DNA from: an uncultured Pelagibacteraceae bacterium
GTDB taxonomy: Bacteria > Pseudomonadota > Alphaproteobacteria > Pelagibacterales > Pelagibacteraceae
Assembly (NCBI GenBank): GCA_902628305.1
Contig: CACOMK010000011.1
Location: 1 to 34,570, forward strand
DNA length: 34,570 bases
Direction: 5' to 3'
Of the stretch, positions 1-8,431 are shown one piece after another. The notes beneath the pieces are model-generated. The model was given only the letters and a program-made list of their open reading frames with translations, was not told the DNA's origin and searched no databases. The first letter of the stretch is position 1, and each line of letters opens with the position of its first letter. Position numbers and translations under genes: made by a program.

Positions 1-1947
1 AGTAAATATATTATTCAATCTCAAAAATTTGAATTTGACTTCAATAAAAAAACACTAAAAATATTTAACGCATTAATTCAAGATGATGAGAATAATAATA
101 TTAAGATTGCAGATGGTTTTATTGATACAAAATTAAACATATTAAAAGGTAAAGATATCGTTATTAATTTAAATAACAAAAGTTTAAGCCCAGAAAACGA
201 ACCAAGATTAATTGGAAAAGAATTAAATTATAGAGATAATATTACTGAAATTTCAGATGGTTTTTTTACTACTTGCAAAAAAAGAGATACTTGTCCTCCT
301 TGGGAATTATCAGCGAGTAAAATAACTCATGATAGAGATAAAAAAACCATAGATTATCAAAACGTTTGGTTAAAAATTTATGACTTACCAGTTGTTTATT
401 TTCCAAAATTTTTTCACCCTGATCCAACCGTTAAAAGACAATCTGGTTTTTTAATGCCTTATTTTAAAAATTCTTCAAATAATAACTCATTTTTAAGCGT
501 GCCATATTTTAAGGTTCTTAGTGAAAGTAAGGATTTAACATTTACTCCGCGGATATACTCAAATGATCAGTTTTTAATTCAGAACGAATATCGAGAACAA
601 AATAAAAAAGGTGAAATTATCTCTGATTTCAGTTTTCTTTTTGATGAAGGAAATAATATAGAAAGTCATTTTTTTTATAAAGCTAAAAAAAATATTGATT
701 TAGAAAGTTTCCCAGAAACTAACTTAGAATTAAGAATTGAATCTGCATCTAATGATACTTATCTTAAGGCAAATTCGTTAAATTCGCCGCTGATAAATAA
801 TTACGATCTACTAGAGACATCTTTAAAAATGGATATGCATTCTAATGACTTAAATATTAAATCTGATTTAATTGTTTATCAAAATCTTAATAAGAAAAGT
901 AGTGACAAATATGAGTACATTTTTCCAAAAGTAAAAGTAACAAAAAAAATCCAGAATAAAACAAAACTAAATGGTAATTTTGAATTCAAATCTAATAACT
1001 TTATACATAACTACCAAACTAACATTTATGAGAGAGTAAATACTAATGATTTAATATTTAATTCAGAGCCCAAAATATTTAAAAATGGATTTTATAATAA
1101 TTATGCATTTGTATTAAAAAATTCTAATACAAATTCGGACAAATCTAAATTTCATAAAGAGGGAGAAGATTATTATTTTTCTGGGTTGTTCCAATTTAAC
1201 TCTACTTATCCACTTATAAAAAAAAATAATAAATATACAAAATTAATGAAGCCTAGATTTTCTTTTAAATTTAGTCCAACTCATACCAAAGATATAAGTA
1301 AAAACGAAAATAAAATAAACGTGGATAATATTTTTGACTTAAATAGAATATCCTCTGAGGAAACTTTGGAAGGGGGTGTGTCATTTACATATGGAAACGA
1401 ATTTTCTCTAATAGGAAATGATAATAACGAAATTTTTAGTTTAAAAATAGCCAATAACTTAAGATTAGAAAAAAATGATGATTTAGAAAGAAATAATCAA
1501 ATAGGTGCAAAAACATCTAATTTTTTTGGAGAAATTAATTACACTCCATTAGATTTTTTAAATACTAAGTATAAATTCTCAACATTAAATAATATGAAAG
1601 ATATTAATTATCAAAATTTAATAACTGAAATTGAATTTAAAAATTTTACGACAACTCTTGATTATTTAAAACAAGATAATAATAAAAATTCATACTTTTT
1701 AAATAAAACAACTTATAATTTTAATAACTCAAATAATATATCTTTTTCTTCCAGAGAAAATTTAAATACAGATTTAATTGAATTTTACAACTTGGTTTAC
1801 CAATATAAAAATGACTGCTTAGCAGCAAGTGTTGAGTATAAAAAAGAATATTACAATGATCGTGAGATTAAACCTGAGGAAAGTGTGTTTTTTAAATTAT
1901 CAATTATCCCTTTTGGATCCACAAGTACCCCTAACCTAAAACCATAA
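1..1947 (+). CDS. lptD: LPS-assembly protein LptD (OstA/Imp), 5' end outside window
   Basis: Outer-membrane beta-barrel that, with LptE, inserts lipopolysaccharide into the outer leaflet. The reading frame is open from base 1, so the true start lies upstream and 648 codons are visible; the first in-frame ATG at 454 is internal. Before it the translation carries the family hallmark: a Cys-containing CxxxRDTCPPW segment at about 271-303, then a PVVYFPKFFHPDPTVKRQSG segment at about 391-450 that joins the N-terminal OstA domain to the barrel. The rest alternates Asn/Lys/Ser-rich polar stretches with aromatic residues, as expected of beta-strands, and ends near GSTSTPNLKP. The next three genes are the partners usually found beside lptD in proteobacteria. 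The barrel is low in complexity and diverged, so the family call rests mainly on the junction motif and the neighbours. Confidence 0.93.
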   Translation, partial: SKYIIQSQKFEFDFNKKTLKIFNALIQDDENNNIKIADGFIDTKLNILKGKDIVINLNNKSLSPENEPRLIGKELNYRDNITEISDGFFTTCKKRDTCPPWELSASKITHDRDKKTIDYQNVWLKIYDLPVVYFPKFFHPDPTVKRQSGFLMPYFKNSSNNNSFLSVPYFKVLSESKDLTFTPRIYSNDQFLIQNEYREQNKKGEIISDFSFLFDEGNNIESHFFYKAKKNIDLESFPETNLELRIESASNDTYLKANSLNSPLINNYDLLETSLKMDMHSNDLNIKSDLIVYQNLNKKSSDKYEYIFPKVKVTKKIQNKTKLNGNFEFKSNNFIHNYQTNIYERVNTNDLIFNSEPKIFKNGFYNNYAFVLKNSNTNSDKSKFHKEGEDYYFSGLFQFNSTYPLIKKNNKYTKLMKPRFSFKFSPTHTKDISKNENKINVDNIFDLNRISSEETLEGGVSFTYGNEFSLIGNDNNEIFSLKIANNLRLEKNDDLERNNQIGAKTSNFFGEINYTPLDFLNTKYKFSTLNNMKDINYQNLITEIEFKNFTTTLDYLKQDNNKNSYFLNKTTYNFNNSNNISFSSRENLNTDLIEFYNLVYQYKNDCLAASVEYKKEYYNDREIKPEESVFFKLSIIPFGSTSTPNLKP

Positions 1948-2876
1948 TGACCAAAAAAATATTGCTAATTTTTATAATTCTCTTTCTAGGATCAAAAAAT
2001 ACTTATTCAAATAACAATATTCATATAATTGCAAAAATTAATGATCAAATTGTTACTAACATTGATTTAAATAAAGAAATTTCATATCTTAAAATTTTAA
2101 ATCCAAAATTAAATAATTTAGAAGATAATAAAATTTCTCAAATAGCGAAAAATACGTTAATTAACGAAAAAATTAAAAAAAATGAATTGCTCAAAATATT
2201 CAATTTTGAAGCGGAAATAAAAGTAATTGACGATATTTTAAAAAATTACTTCACAAGTTTGAATTATATGAGTCAGAATGAGTTTAAAAATGAATTATTG
2301 AAAAAAAATACATATACAATTTCACAAGTTAAAGAAAAATTAAAAGTTGAGTTTCTTTGGAATAAAATAATTTTAGATAAATTTAAGGGCCAAGTTAAAA
2401 TTGATAAAGAAAAATTATTAAATAAAATAAAAAATAACAATAATAATTTTAAGAAAGAATATTTATTATCAGAAATTTTTTTTAAAAAGGAAAAAAATAC
2501 AAGTGTTAGCGAACAATTTAAAAAAATTAAGAAAAGTATAAACGATGTTGGTTTTAATAATACAGCAAGTATATATAGCGATAGTCAAAGTGCTAAATTA
2601 GGTGGTAAAATAGGTTGGATACAAGAAGATAGCTTATCTGAAATAATTCTAGAGGAATTAAAAAAAATAAGGACAGGAGAAATTACAAATATAATTAAAT
2701 TAGGTAATAATTTTTTAATTTTAAAGATAGAGCAAATAAAGAAAACTAAAGTCAAAAAAGATGTTGATGAATCATTAAGGAGAATGATTGAATTTGAAAA
2801 AAATAGACAATTAAGTCAATTTTCTAAAATTTATTTTAACAAGATCAAAATTAATTACTCAATTAATGATAAATAA
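1947..2876 (+). CDS. surA: SurA-like periplasmic peptidyl-prolyl isomerase/chaperone
   Basis: Probable periplasmic chaperone that escorts outer-membrane proteins, fitting its place directly after lptD. Residues 1-21 (TKKILLIFIILFLGS, then NTYS) form a signal peptide. A SurA-N-like helical region with the start motif AKINDQIVTNIDL follows. One parvulin (PpiC) domain lies at about 175-265, with SDSQSAKLGGKIGWI and LGNNFLILKIEQ as its recognisable strands. At 309 residues it is shorter than the roughly 430-residue two-parvulin SurA of E. coli, so one isomerase domain is missing. The ATG shares one base with the lptD stop (TAATG), which suggests translational coupling. Sequence identity to characterised SurA is clearly low; the gene order supports the symbol. 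Confidence 0.85.
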   Translation: MTKKILLIFIILFLGSKNTYSNNNIHIIAKINDQIVTNIDLNKEISYLKILNPKLNNLEDNKISQIAKNTLINEKIKKNELLKIFNFEAEIKVIDDILKNYFTSLNYMSQNEFKNELLKKNTYTISQVKEKLKVEFLWNKIILDKFKGQVKIDKEKLLNKIKNNNNNFKKEYLLSEIFFKKEKNTSVSEQFKKIKKSINDVGFNNTASIYSDSQSAKLGGKIGWIQEDSLSEIILEELKKIRTGEITNIIKLGNNFLILKIEQIKKTKVKKDVDESLRRMIEFEKNRQLSQFSKIYFNKIKINYSINDK

Positions 2877-3831
2877 ACCTATTATTGTTGTAGCCGGAGA
2901 ACCAAATAGTATTTTTTTGGAGATTTTTTTTAAAAGTATCTCAACAAAAAAATTTAAAAGCCCTCTAATTTTAATTTGTTCATTAAAATTATTAAAATTA
3001 CAAATGAATAAGCTTAACTTTAAAAGGAAAATTAAGTTAATTAAATTCAAAGAGCTACAAAATAAAAGTTTAGATAATAAGTATATTAATATTATTGATG
3101 TTAAATTTTTTCAAAAAAAAGCTTTTGAAAAAATTTCCAAAAAATCTAATAAATATATAAATCAGTGTTTTAATTTTGCGTTTAAAATAATAAGATTAGG
3201 TATTTCAAATAAATTAATTAATGGTCCAATATCTAAGAAATATTTTTTAGATAATAAATTTTTAGGTATTACAGAGTTTATATCAAATGAATTTTCTTGT
3301 AAAAAAAGCGCTATGTTAATTTATAATAAAAAACTTTCTGTGTGTCCTTTAACAACGCACTTGCCACTTAAAGATGTACCTAAAAAAATAAACAAAAAAA
3401 TAATTGAAGAAAAAATTGTTTTAGTAAATAAATTTTATAGAGAAAAATTAGGAACTAATCCTAAAATAGGTGTTCTTGGATTAAATCCCCATTGTGAGAG
3501 CATTTCAAAATATAATGAAGATGAAAAAATTATAGCTCCCGCAATAAATAAACTAAAAAAATTAAAAATTAAAATTTCAGGACCTTACCCAGCTGACACA
3601 TCTTTTCTAAAAAAAAACAGAAAGAAATTTAATGTTATATTTGGAATGTATCATGACCAAGTATTAACTCCTATTAAAACTTTATTTGAGTATGACGCTA
3701 TAAATATAACTTTGGGCTTACCTTTTTTAAGAATTTCACCTGACCATGGACCCAATGAAAAAATGTTGGGAAAAAATGTTTCAAACCCTATGAGTTTAAT
3801 TAGAGCAATAGAATTTTTGGATAAGAATTGA
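2866..3831 (+). CDS. pdxA: 4-hydroxythreonine-4-phosphate dehydrogenase PdxA
   Basis: NAD-dependent enzyme of the DXP-dependent pyridoxal-phosphate pathway; it oxidises 4-phosphohydroxy-L-threonine to the product that PdxJ condenses. Family features visible are VVAGEPNS at the N-terminus and three metal-binding histidines: His165 in TTHLPLKDV, His209 in GLNPHCES (usually GLNPHAGE) and His263 in YHDQVLTP. The C-terminal block NITLGLPFLRISPDHGP is also present. The 321 residues match the family length of about 330. The start overlaps the surA-like gene by 11 bases. The order surA-pdxA-ksgA is the common proteobacterial one. Pdx products serve PLP enzymes such as the threonine aldolase further along. 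Confidence 0.95.
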   Translation: MINKPIIVVAGEPNSIFLEIFFKSISTKKFKSPLILICSLKLLKLQMNKLNFKRKIKLIKFKELQNKSLDNKYINIIDVKFFQKKAFEKISKKSNKYINQCFNFAFKIIRLGISNKLINGPISKKYFLDNKFLGITEFISNEFSCKKSAMLIYNKKLSVCPLTTHLPLKDVPKKINKKIIEEKIVLVNKFYREKLGTNPKIGVLGLNPHCESISKYNEDEKIIAPAINKLKKLKIKISGPYPADTSFLKKNRKKFNVIFGMYHDQVLTPIKTLFEYDAINITLGLPFLRISPDHGPNEKMLGKNVSNPMSLIRAIEFLDKN

Positions 3832-4613
3832 TTAAAGCTAAAAAAAGCCTAGGTCAGAATTTTTTAATTGATAATAATATTTTAAATAAAATAATTGATA
3901 TTACTGATATCAAAAATAAAACAATTCTCGAGATTGGTCCAGGTACAGGAAATTTAACCTCTCAAATTTTAAAGAAGAAACCAAAAAAATTTATAGTAAT
4001 TGAAAAAGATAATGTTTTAGCAAATAATCTTAAAATAAATTTTAAAGATCAGATTATTGTAATCAATAATGATATTTTGAAAATAGACGAAAATACTCTT
4101 GCAGAAGATAACTTAATAGTTTTTGGAAATTTACCATATAACATATCAACTGAAATTTTAAGTAAATGGATAATTAATTTAAAAGATACTTTTTGGTTTG
4201 ATTGTTTAATATTGATGTTTCAAAAAGAAGTTGCTGATAGAATTCTTGCCAATTTTAATACTTCAAATTATGGAAGATTATCAATTATAAGTAATTGGAA
4301 ACTTAACATTAAAAAAATTTGTGATATAAATCCAAATTCTTTTTTCCCAAGACCTAAAATTGAGAGCACTCTATTATTTTTTTCTCCTAAAAAAAATTAT
4401 ATCAAAATTAAAGATCCAAAATATTTAGAAATAATTACAAGAATATTTTTTAATCAAAGAAGAAAAATGTTAAAAAAACCCTATAATCAACTTTTTAATG
4501 GAAATCAAAAAATCATAAATAAACTAAAGATTAATCTAAATCTTAGGCCGCAAAATTTAAATTTAGACACTTATTACAAATTAGCTTGCGAATATGAAAA
4601 ATTAAGAAATTAG
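3828..4613 (+). CDS. ksgA: 16S rRNA dimethyladenosine transferase KsgA/RsmA
   Basis: Dimethylates two adjacent adenosines in the 3' hairpin of 16S rRNA late in small-subunit assembly. The N-terminus [11 protein letters not shown], the SAM-binding [12 protein letters not shown] (about 34-45), the catalytic NLPYNIS and the C-terminal [13 protein letters not shown] are all typical. The start is TTG at 3828, overlapping the pdxA TGA stop as TTGA; no ATG is available upstream of the conserved KKSLGQ block, so TTG is strongly favoured. The 261 residues are of normal length. The 3' end overlaps the convergent gmk by 12 bases. Confidence 0.96.
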   Translation: MIKAKKSLGQNFLIDNNILNKIIDITDIKNKTILEIGPGTGNLTSQILKKKPKKFIVIEKDNVLANNLKINFKDQIIVINNDILKIDENTLAEDNLIVFGNLPYNISTEILSKWIINLKDTFWFDCLILMFQKEVADRILANFNTSNYGRLSIISNWKLNIKKICDINPNSFFPRPKIESTLLFFSPKKNYIKIKDPKYLEIITRIFFNQRRKMLKKPYNQLFNGNQKIINKLKINLNLRPQNLNLDTYYKLACEYEKLRN

Positions 4614-5234
4614 TTTTTCAACATAATCTCTTATAAAATTTGGATCATAATCTTTTGATCCATTATTAATTACTGCATCTATCAAATTTGTGATTTTCAA
4701 ATAACATTCGTTTAAATCGTTATTAATAACAACATAATCATAATTTATCCAATGCAATATATCTCTTTCAAATTGATTCATTCTCTCTTCAGCTATCAAT
4801 TTGTCATTAATGTGTCTTTTAGATAATCGTTCAAACAAAACCTCTTTACTGGGTGGGAGTATAAAGAAAGTAATTAATTTATAATCTAATTTTTTATTCT
4901 TTATTTGATCTGCTCCCTGCCAGTCGATATCAAAAAGAACGTTTTTACCTTTGTTAAGATTATCTATAACTGGTGTTCTAGTGGTGCCATAGTAATTATT
5001 AAAAACTTTTGCATATTCTAGAAACTCCTCATTATTAATTAATCGTTTAAATTCAGATTCATTTACGAAAAAATAATCCTCGTTATAATTTTCGTTTGGT
5101 CTTGCTTGTCTAGTGGTGTGAGAAATTGAAATTTCAAAATTATCTCTTTCGGATAATTTTTTTACGAGTGTTGTTTTACCTGCTCCCGATGGAGAAGATA
5201 AAATTATCATTACGCCATCTTTTTCTGAAGGCAT
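4602..5234 (-). CDS. gmk: Guanylate kinase
   Basis: Phosphorylates GMP to GDP with ATP. The P-loop [11 protein letters not shown] is at residues 13-23, followed by [11 protein letters not shown] and the GMP-binding [10 protein letters not shown], then [12 protein letters not shown] and the lid region with FERLSKRH. The 210 residues match the family. It is the last gene of the fabD-fabG-acpP-gmk unit, 8 bases after acpP. The start [14 protein letters not shown] gives a short N-terminal extension; a later start at MIILSS is possible but would sit tight against the P-loop strand. The last codons overlap convergent ksgA. Confidence 0.95.
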   Translation of the reverse strand: MPSEKDGVMIILSSPSGAGKTTLVKKLSERDNFEISISHTTRQARPNENYNEDYFFVNESEFKRLINNEEFLEYAKVFNNYYGTTRTPVIDNLNKGKNVLFDIDWQGADQIKNKKLDYKLITFFILPPSKEVLFERLSKRHINDKLIAEERMNQFERDILHWINYDYVVINNDLNECYLKITNLIDAVINNGSKDYDPNFIRDYVEKLIS

Positions 5235-5242
5235 TAATTTAT

Positions 5243-5482
5243 CTAATTTGCTTTTCCTTCAATAAATTTTATAGCATCGCCGACTGTTAAAATTTTTTCA
5301 GCTTCGCTATCTGAAATTTCAGATCCAAATTCTTCCTCGAAAGCCATAACCAACTCTACTGTGTCTAAACTGTCTGCACCTAAATCATCAGTAAAACTAG
5401 ACTCCTCAGTTACTTTTGCTTCATCTATTCCTAAATGATCTGCTACAATTTTTTTTACTTTGCTTGAAACGTCTTCTGACAT
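5243..5482 (-). CDS. acpP: Acyl carrier protein
   Basis: Small acidic protein that carries acyl chains on a 4'-phosphopantetheine arm during fatty-acid synthesis. The attachment site is Ser38 in [11 protein letters not shown]. The 79 residues, the acidic composition and the [14 protein letters not shown] helix II-III region are diagnostic. It follows fabG after 47 bases and is preceded by a clear Shine-Dalgarno sequence (AAAAGGA), which is uncommon among the genes here and fits a highly expressed protein. Confidence 0.98.
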   Translation of the reverse strand: MSEDVSSKVKKIVADHLGIDEAKVTEESSFTDDLGADSLDTVELVMAFEEEFGSEISDSEAEKILTVGDAIKFIEGKAN

Positions 5483-5487
5483 ATTGA

Positions 5488-5494
5488 TCCTTTT
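5488..5494 (-). promoter_or_regulatory. Shine-Dalgarno sequence of acpP
   Basis: On the minus strand the seven bases AAAAGGA end five bases before the acpP ATG. Most genes in this window have only AT-rich sequence at this position, so this strong site stands out and confirms the start chosen for acpP. Confidence 0.7.
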
Positions 5495-5529
5495 GTTATA
5501 AATTCTTAATAGTTTAAAAACTTATTTTG

Positions 5530-6267
5530 TCAAGCCATATACATACCACCATTAACATGAATGGTTTCACCATTAATATAGCTTGATTGTTTAGAGCATA
5601 AAAAAAGCACTGCATTTGCAATATCATCTGGTTCTCCTAGACGTGCAGAAGGAATTTTTGATATAATAGCTTCTTTAAATTTATCATCTAATTTTTCAGT
5701 CATCGCTGTTTTTATAAAACCTGGTGAAATACAATTTATATTAATATTTTTTTTAGCGTATTCTATTGCTAGGCTCTTTGACATCGCTACTATCCCCGCT
5801 TTAGATGCAGTATAATTTGCCTGACCCAAATTACCAGTATGGCCTACGACAGATGTGATATTTATAATTTTACCAGATTTATTTTTAAGCATTTTTTTTA
5901 TTGCAAATTTACTAATTAAAAAAGTTGAAGTTAAATTGATATCAATTACTTTTTGCCATTCTTGCAAACTCATTCTTATTGCTAAGTTGTCTTGGGTAAT
6001 TCCAGCATTATTTACTAAACAATCTAAATTTCCACCTAGTTGTTTAGTTGCATTTTCAATAAATTTCTCAATTTCATTGTTTTGAGAAATATCAAACTGT
6101 AATGTTTTAATATTTGTATAATTTTTTTTCAAATCATTAAGTTTTTCAATTCTAGTACCTGTAGCCAAAATATTTGCACCTACTTGGTTTAGTTTTTCAA
6201 TGATAGAATTTCCAATTCCTCCAGAGGCACCTGTAACAATAATATTTTTACCATTTAAATCTTTCAT
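5530..6267 (-). CDS. fabG: 3-oxoacyl-[acyl-carrier-protein] reductase FabG
   Basis: NADPH-dependent short-chain dehydrogenase that reduces 3-oxoacyl-ACP in each elongation round. Features are the cofactor loop TGASGGIG at 12-19, NNAG at 86-89, and the catalytic residues Ser139 (NITSV), Tyr152 and Lys156 (YTASKAG). The C-terminus INGETIHVNGGMYMA is typical of FabG. The 245 residues match the family. The start overlaps the fabD stop by four bases (ATGA), and acpP follows, so this is a standard fab operon. Context makes FabG far more likely than a generic SDR. Confidence 0.97.
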   Translation of the reverse strand: MKDLNGKNIIVTGASGGIGNSIIEKLNQVGANILATGTRIEKLNDLKKNYTNIKTLQFDISQNNEIEKFIENATKQLGGNLDCLVNNAGITQDNLAIRMSLQEWQKVIDINLTSTFLISKFAIKKMLKNKSGKIINITSVVGHTGNLGQANYTASKAGIVAMSKSLAIEYAKKNININCISPGFIKTAMTEKLDDKFKEAIISKIPSARLGEPDDIANAVLFLCSKQSSYINGETIHVNGGMYMA

Positions 6268-7190
6268 ATTTTTATACTTTCAATATCACTTTGATTATTA
6301 ATTGTATCAATTTTAACATTTCTATTAATTCTTTTTATCAAGCCAGACAAAACTTTACCGGGTCCTATTTCGATAAAATGTTTTACACCACTTTCTATCA
6401 TATAAATTACGCTTTCTCTCCATCTAACTCTACTCTCTATTTGTTTAATTAATAGAGTTTTAAGCTCATCTGGGTTTTTAATTTCAAGAGCAGTTACATT
6501 CGAAACTAGTTTAGTTTGTCCATTTTTAAAATTAATTTTGTTTAACTCTTCTGTCATAATTTTAGTAGCATTATTCATTAAATCACAATGAAAGGGTGCG
6601 CTCACTGGAAGCATAATATTTTTTATAGAATTATCCTTTAAAAGTTGACTTAATTTTTCTAAATCTTTTATCTTACCACTTAAAACTACTTGACCTTCAG
6701 AATTATCATTTGCAATTTGAGCTTTAAATATTTCTTTATTTTCAATCAAAATTTTTTCAATTTTATCAACAGTTGAACCTAATACTGCAACCATTCCTCC
6801 TTGTCCTCTTGGCATAGAGTTTTGCATAGCATCTCCTCTTATTCTTAGTATTTTAAGAGTTTCCGAAAAATCTAGATATCCTGCACATGACAAAGCTGAA
6901 TATTCGCCTAAAGAGTGACCTGCAAAATATTTTGCTTTATTTAAATCTAAGTTAAATTCTTTCTTAACTATATTGAAAATTGAATAACTAATCAGAAATA
7001 TTGCTGGCTGTGTATTTACTGTTAAATCCAAATCTTCTTTAGATCCCTCTAGAATAAGCTTTGAGATTGAAAAATTTAATGTGTCATCGGCCTGTTTAAA
7101 TAAGTTTTTAACTAAATCAAATTTATCAAACAGCTCTTTTCCCATACCTACCATTTGAGATCCCTGACCTGGAAAAACTACTGAAAACAT
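6264..7190 (-). CDS. fabD: Malonyl-CoA:ACP transacylase FabD
   Basis: Transfers malonyl from CoA to ACP, supplying the extender unit for fatty-acid synthesis. Features are FPGQGSQ at 6-12, the nucleophile elbow GHSLG at 91-95 with Ser93, and the catalytic His201 in SAPFHCDLM. Also present are NVTA near 233 and the C-terminal IEIGPGKVLSGLIKRI. The 308 residues are typical. It is the first gene of the minus-strand fab unit. It diverges from rpsF across an 87-base AT-rich gap that must hold both promoters. Confidence 0.97.
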   Translation of the reverse strand: MFSVVFPGQGSQMVGMGKELFDKFDLVKNLFKQADDTLNFSISKLILEGSKEDLDLTVNTQPAIFLISYSIFNIVKKEFNLDLNKAKYFAGHSLGEYSALSCAGYLDFSETLKILRIRGDAMQNSMPRGQGGMVAVLGSTVDKIEKILIENKEIFKAQIANDNSEGQVVLSGKIKDLEKLSQLLKDNSIKNIMLPVSAPFHCDLMNNATKIMTEELNKINFKNGQTKLVSNVTALEIKNPDELKTLLIKQIESRVRWRESVIYMIESGVKHFIEIGPGKVLSGLIKRINRNVKIDTINNQSDIESIKI

Positions 7191-7239
7191 ATAAAAAAAA
7201 CTAATATTTTTGCCTTTTTAACTATTGTAATTGAACTTT

Positions 7240-7245
7240 TATAAT
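7240..7245 (+). promoter_or_regulatory. Candidate -10 box for the rpsF operon
   Basis: A perfect TATAAT lies 32 bases before the rpsF ATG, inside the 87-base divergent gap between fabD and rpsF. No good TTGACA-like -35 box lies 16-18 bases upstream. An alternative pairing is TTGTAA at 7225-7230 with TATATC at 7248-7253. The genome is so AT-rich that such matches occur by chance, so this is only a candidate. Confidence 0.35.
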
Positions 7246-7277
7246 AGTATATCCTCATTTTTTATTAAAGAACTTAA

Positions 7278-7631
7278 ATGAATTTATACGAACATACAAT
7301 TATTGCTAGGCAAGATACTTCACCAAGTGAATTAAAGCAACTAACTGAAAAATATTCTAAAATCGTCGAAAAAAATGATGGAGAAGTAATAAAAACAGAA
7401 AACTGGGGCCTACTAAATTTATCTTATCTAATTAAGAAGAATAAAAAAGGAAGTTACATACATTTTAAAATAAAAGGAAAAGGCAATGTAATTGATGCAT
7501 TAGAAAAAAATGAGGCTATTGATAAAAAATTACTAAGGTTTTTAACTGTTAAAGTAAAAAAATTTGATTTAGAAACAAGCTATTTTGAAAAAAGGGAAAG
7601 TAGCGAAAAAAAGGAAAGTACTAAAAACTAA
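7278..7631 (+). CDS. rpsF: 30S ribosomal protein bS6
   Basis: Small-subunit protein that pairs with bS18 on the platform of the 30S particle. The N-terminus [16 protein letters not shown], the [19 protein letters not shown] core strand pair and [12 protein letters not shown] are characteristic of bS6. The C-terminal tail is Lys/Glu/Ser-rich, as often seen in alphaproteobacteria. It starts the rpsF-rpsR-rplI operon, and its stop overlaps the rpsR start by one base. Confidence 0.97.
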   Translation: MNLYEHTIIARQDTSPSELKQLTEKYSKIVEKNDGEVIKTENWGLLNLSYLIKKNKKGSYIHFKIKGKGNVIDALEKNEAIDKKLLRFLTVKVKKFDLETSYFEKRESSEKKESTKN

Positions 7632-7903
7632 TGCCAAAAAGACAAAGTGGAAATAAAAAAGGAAAACAAAGTAACTTTGCAAAATTAAGTATTTTTCAAC
7701 CAAATAAATATAAGTTTAAAAAAACTTGCCCACTTTCAATAAAGGGCGCTCCAGAAGTAGATTATAAAAATATAAAACTTTTAAGAAAATATGTTTCTGA
7801 GAATGGTAAAATTTTACCTTCAAGAATTACAAACGTATCTCAAAAAAAACAAAGGGAACTCTCTCTTTCAATTAAAAGAGCAAGAAACTTAGCTTTAATA
7901 TAA
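7631..7903 (+). CDS. rpsR: 30S ribosomal protein bS18
   Basis: Small-subunit platform protein that binds next to bS6. After a basic N-terminal tail, the conserved core reads [19 protein letters not shown], then [14 protein letters not shown] and the basic KRARNLALI end. The 90 residues are typical. The ATG shares one base with the rpsF stop (TAATG), and rplI starts one base after its stop, so the three genes are evidently translated as one unit. Confidence 0.97.
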   Translation: MPKRQSGNKKGKQSNFAKLSIFQPNKYKFKKTCPLSIKGAPEVDYKNIKLLRKYVSENGKILPSRITNVSQKKQRELSLSIKRARNLALI

Positions 7904-7904
7904 A

Positions 7905-8363
7905 ATGAAAGTAATTCTATTAGAAAATGTGAAAAGAATTGGATCTATTGGTGAAGTAATAGATGTGAAAAGAGGTTTCGCCAGAAACTTTCTAATTGCT
8001 AACAAAAAGGCCCTATACGCTTCAAAAGAAAACATAAAAGAGGTTCAAAAAATTAAAGCTGAATTATCAAAAAAAGATAACGAAAAAAAAAAAGAAGCTT
8101 CACAAATTGCAGATCAAATTAATGGTAAACAGTATTCTGTCAAAAAACTTACCACAGAAAACAATGAATTATACGGTTCTGTGAAGCCAACAGAGATTTC
8201 TAAACTTATTCAAGAAGAAGACAAAATTAACATAAAACCTTCAATGATACAACCAGTTGAAGAAATAAAAGCTTTAGGAAAATTTAAGGTTAAGATTTCT
8301 TTACACTCAGAAGTTGACGCTCAAATTGCTATCAATGTTTTGTCCGCTGATACAATTCAGTAA
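7905..8363 (+). CDS. rplI: 50S ribosomal protein bL9
   Basis: Large-subunit protein at the base of the L1 stalk, with two globular domains joined by a long helix. The N-terminal domain MKVILLENVKRIGSIGEV with VKRGFARNFLIANKKA is diagnostic. A Lys/Glu-rich connecting helix covers about 43-75. The C-terminal domain includes NNELYGSVKPTEI and ALGKFKVKISLHSEVDA. The 152 residues match the family. It closes the rpsF-rpsR-rplI unit and is followed by a 68-base gap before dnaB. Confidence 0.97.
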   Translation: MKVILLENVKRIGSIGEVIDVKRGFARNFLIANKKALYASKENIKEVQKIKAELSKKDNEKKKEASQIADQINGKQYSVKKLTTENNELYGSVKPTEISKLIQEEDKINIKPSMIQPVEEIKALGKFKVKISLHSEVDAQIAINVLSADTIQ

Positions 8364-8387
8364 TTATACATTCTTTTCCCCAGCATC

Positions 8388-8424
8388 AATTTACAATTTG
8401 ATTTGATAAATTTTCATGTAAATT
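8388..8424. repeat. 8-bp inverted repeat in the rplI-dnaB gap
   Basis: AATTTACA at 8388-8395 is matched by its reverse complement TGTAAATT at 8417-8424, with 21 bases between. It lies 8 bases before the dnaB ATG, in the only sizeable gap of this cluster. It could be a protein-binding dyad or a long-loop hairpin. In sequence this AT-rich an 8-bp match is not rare, so significance is low. Confidence 0.3.
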
Positions 8425-8431
8425 TATTTTC

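Noticed and set aside
454-1947. lptD beginning at the ATG at 454
   Set aside because: The frame is open to base 1 and the residues before 454 carry the conserved LptD junction motif, so this ATG is internal.
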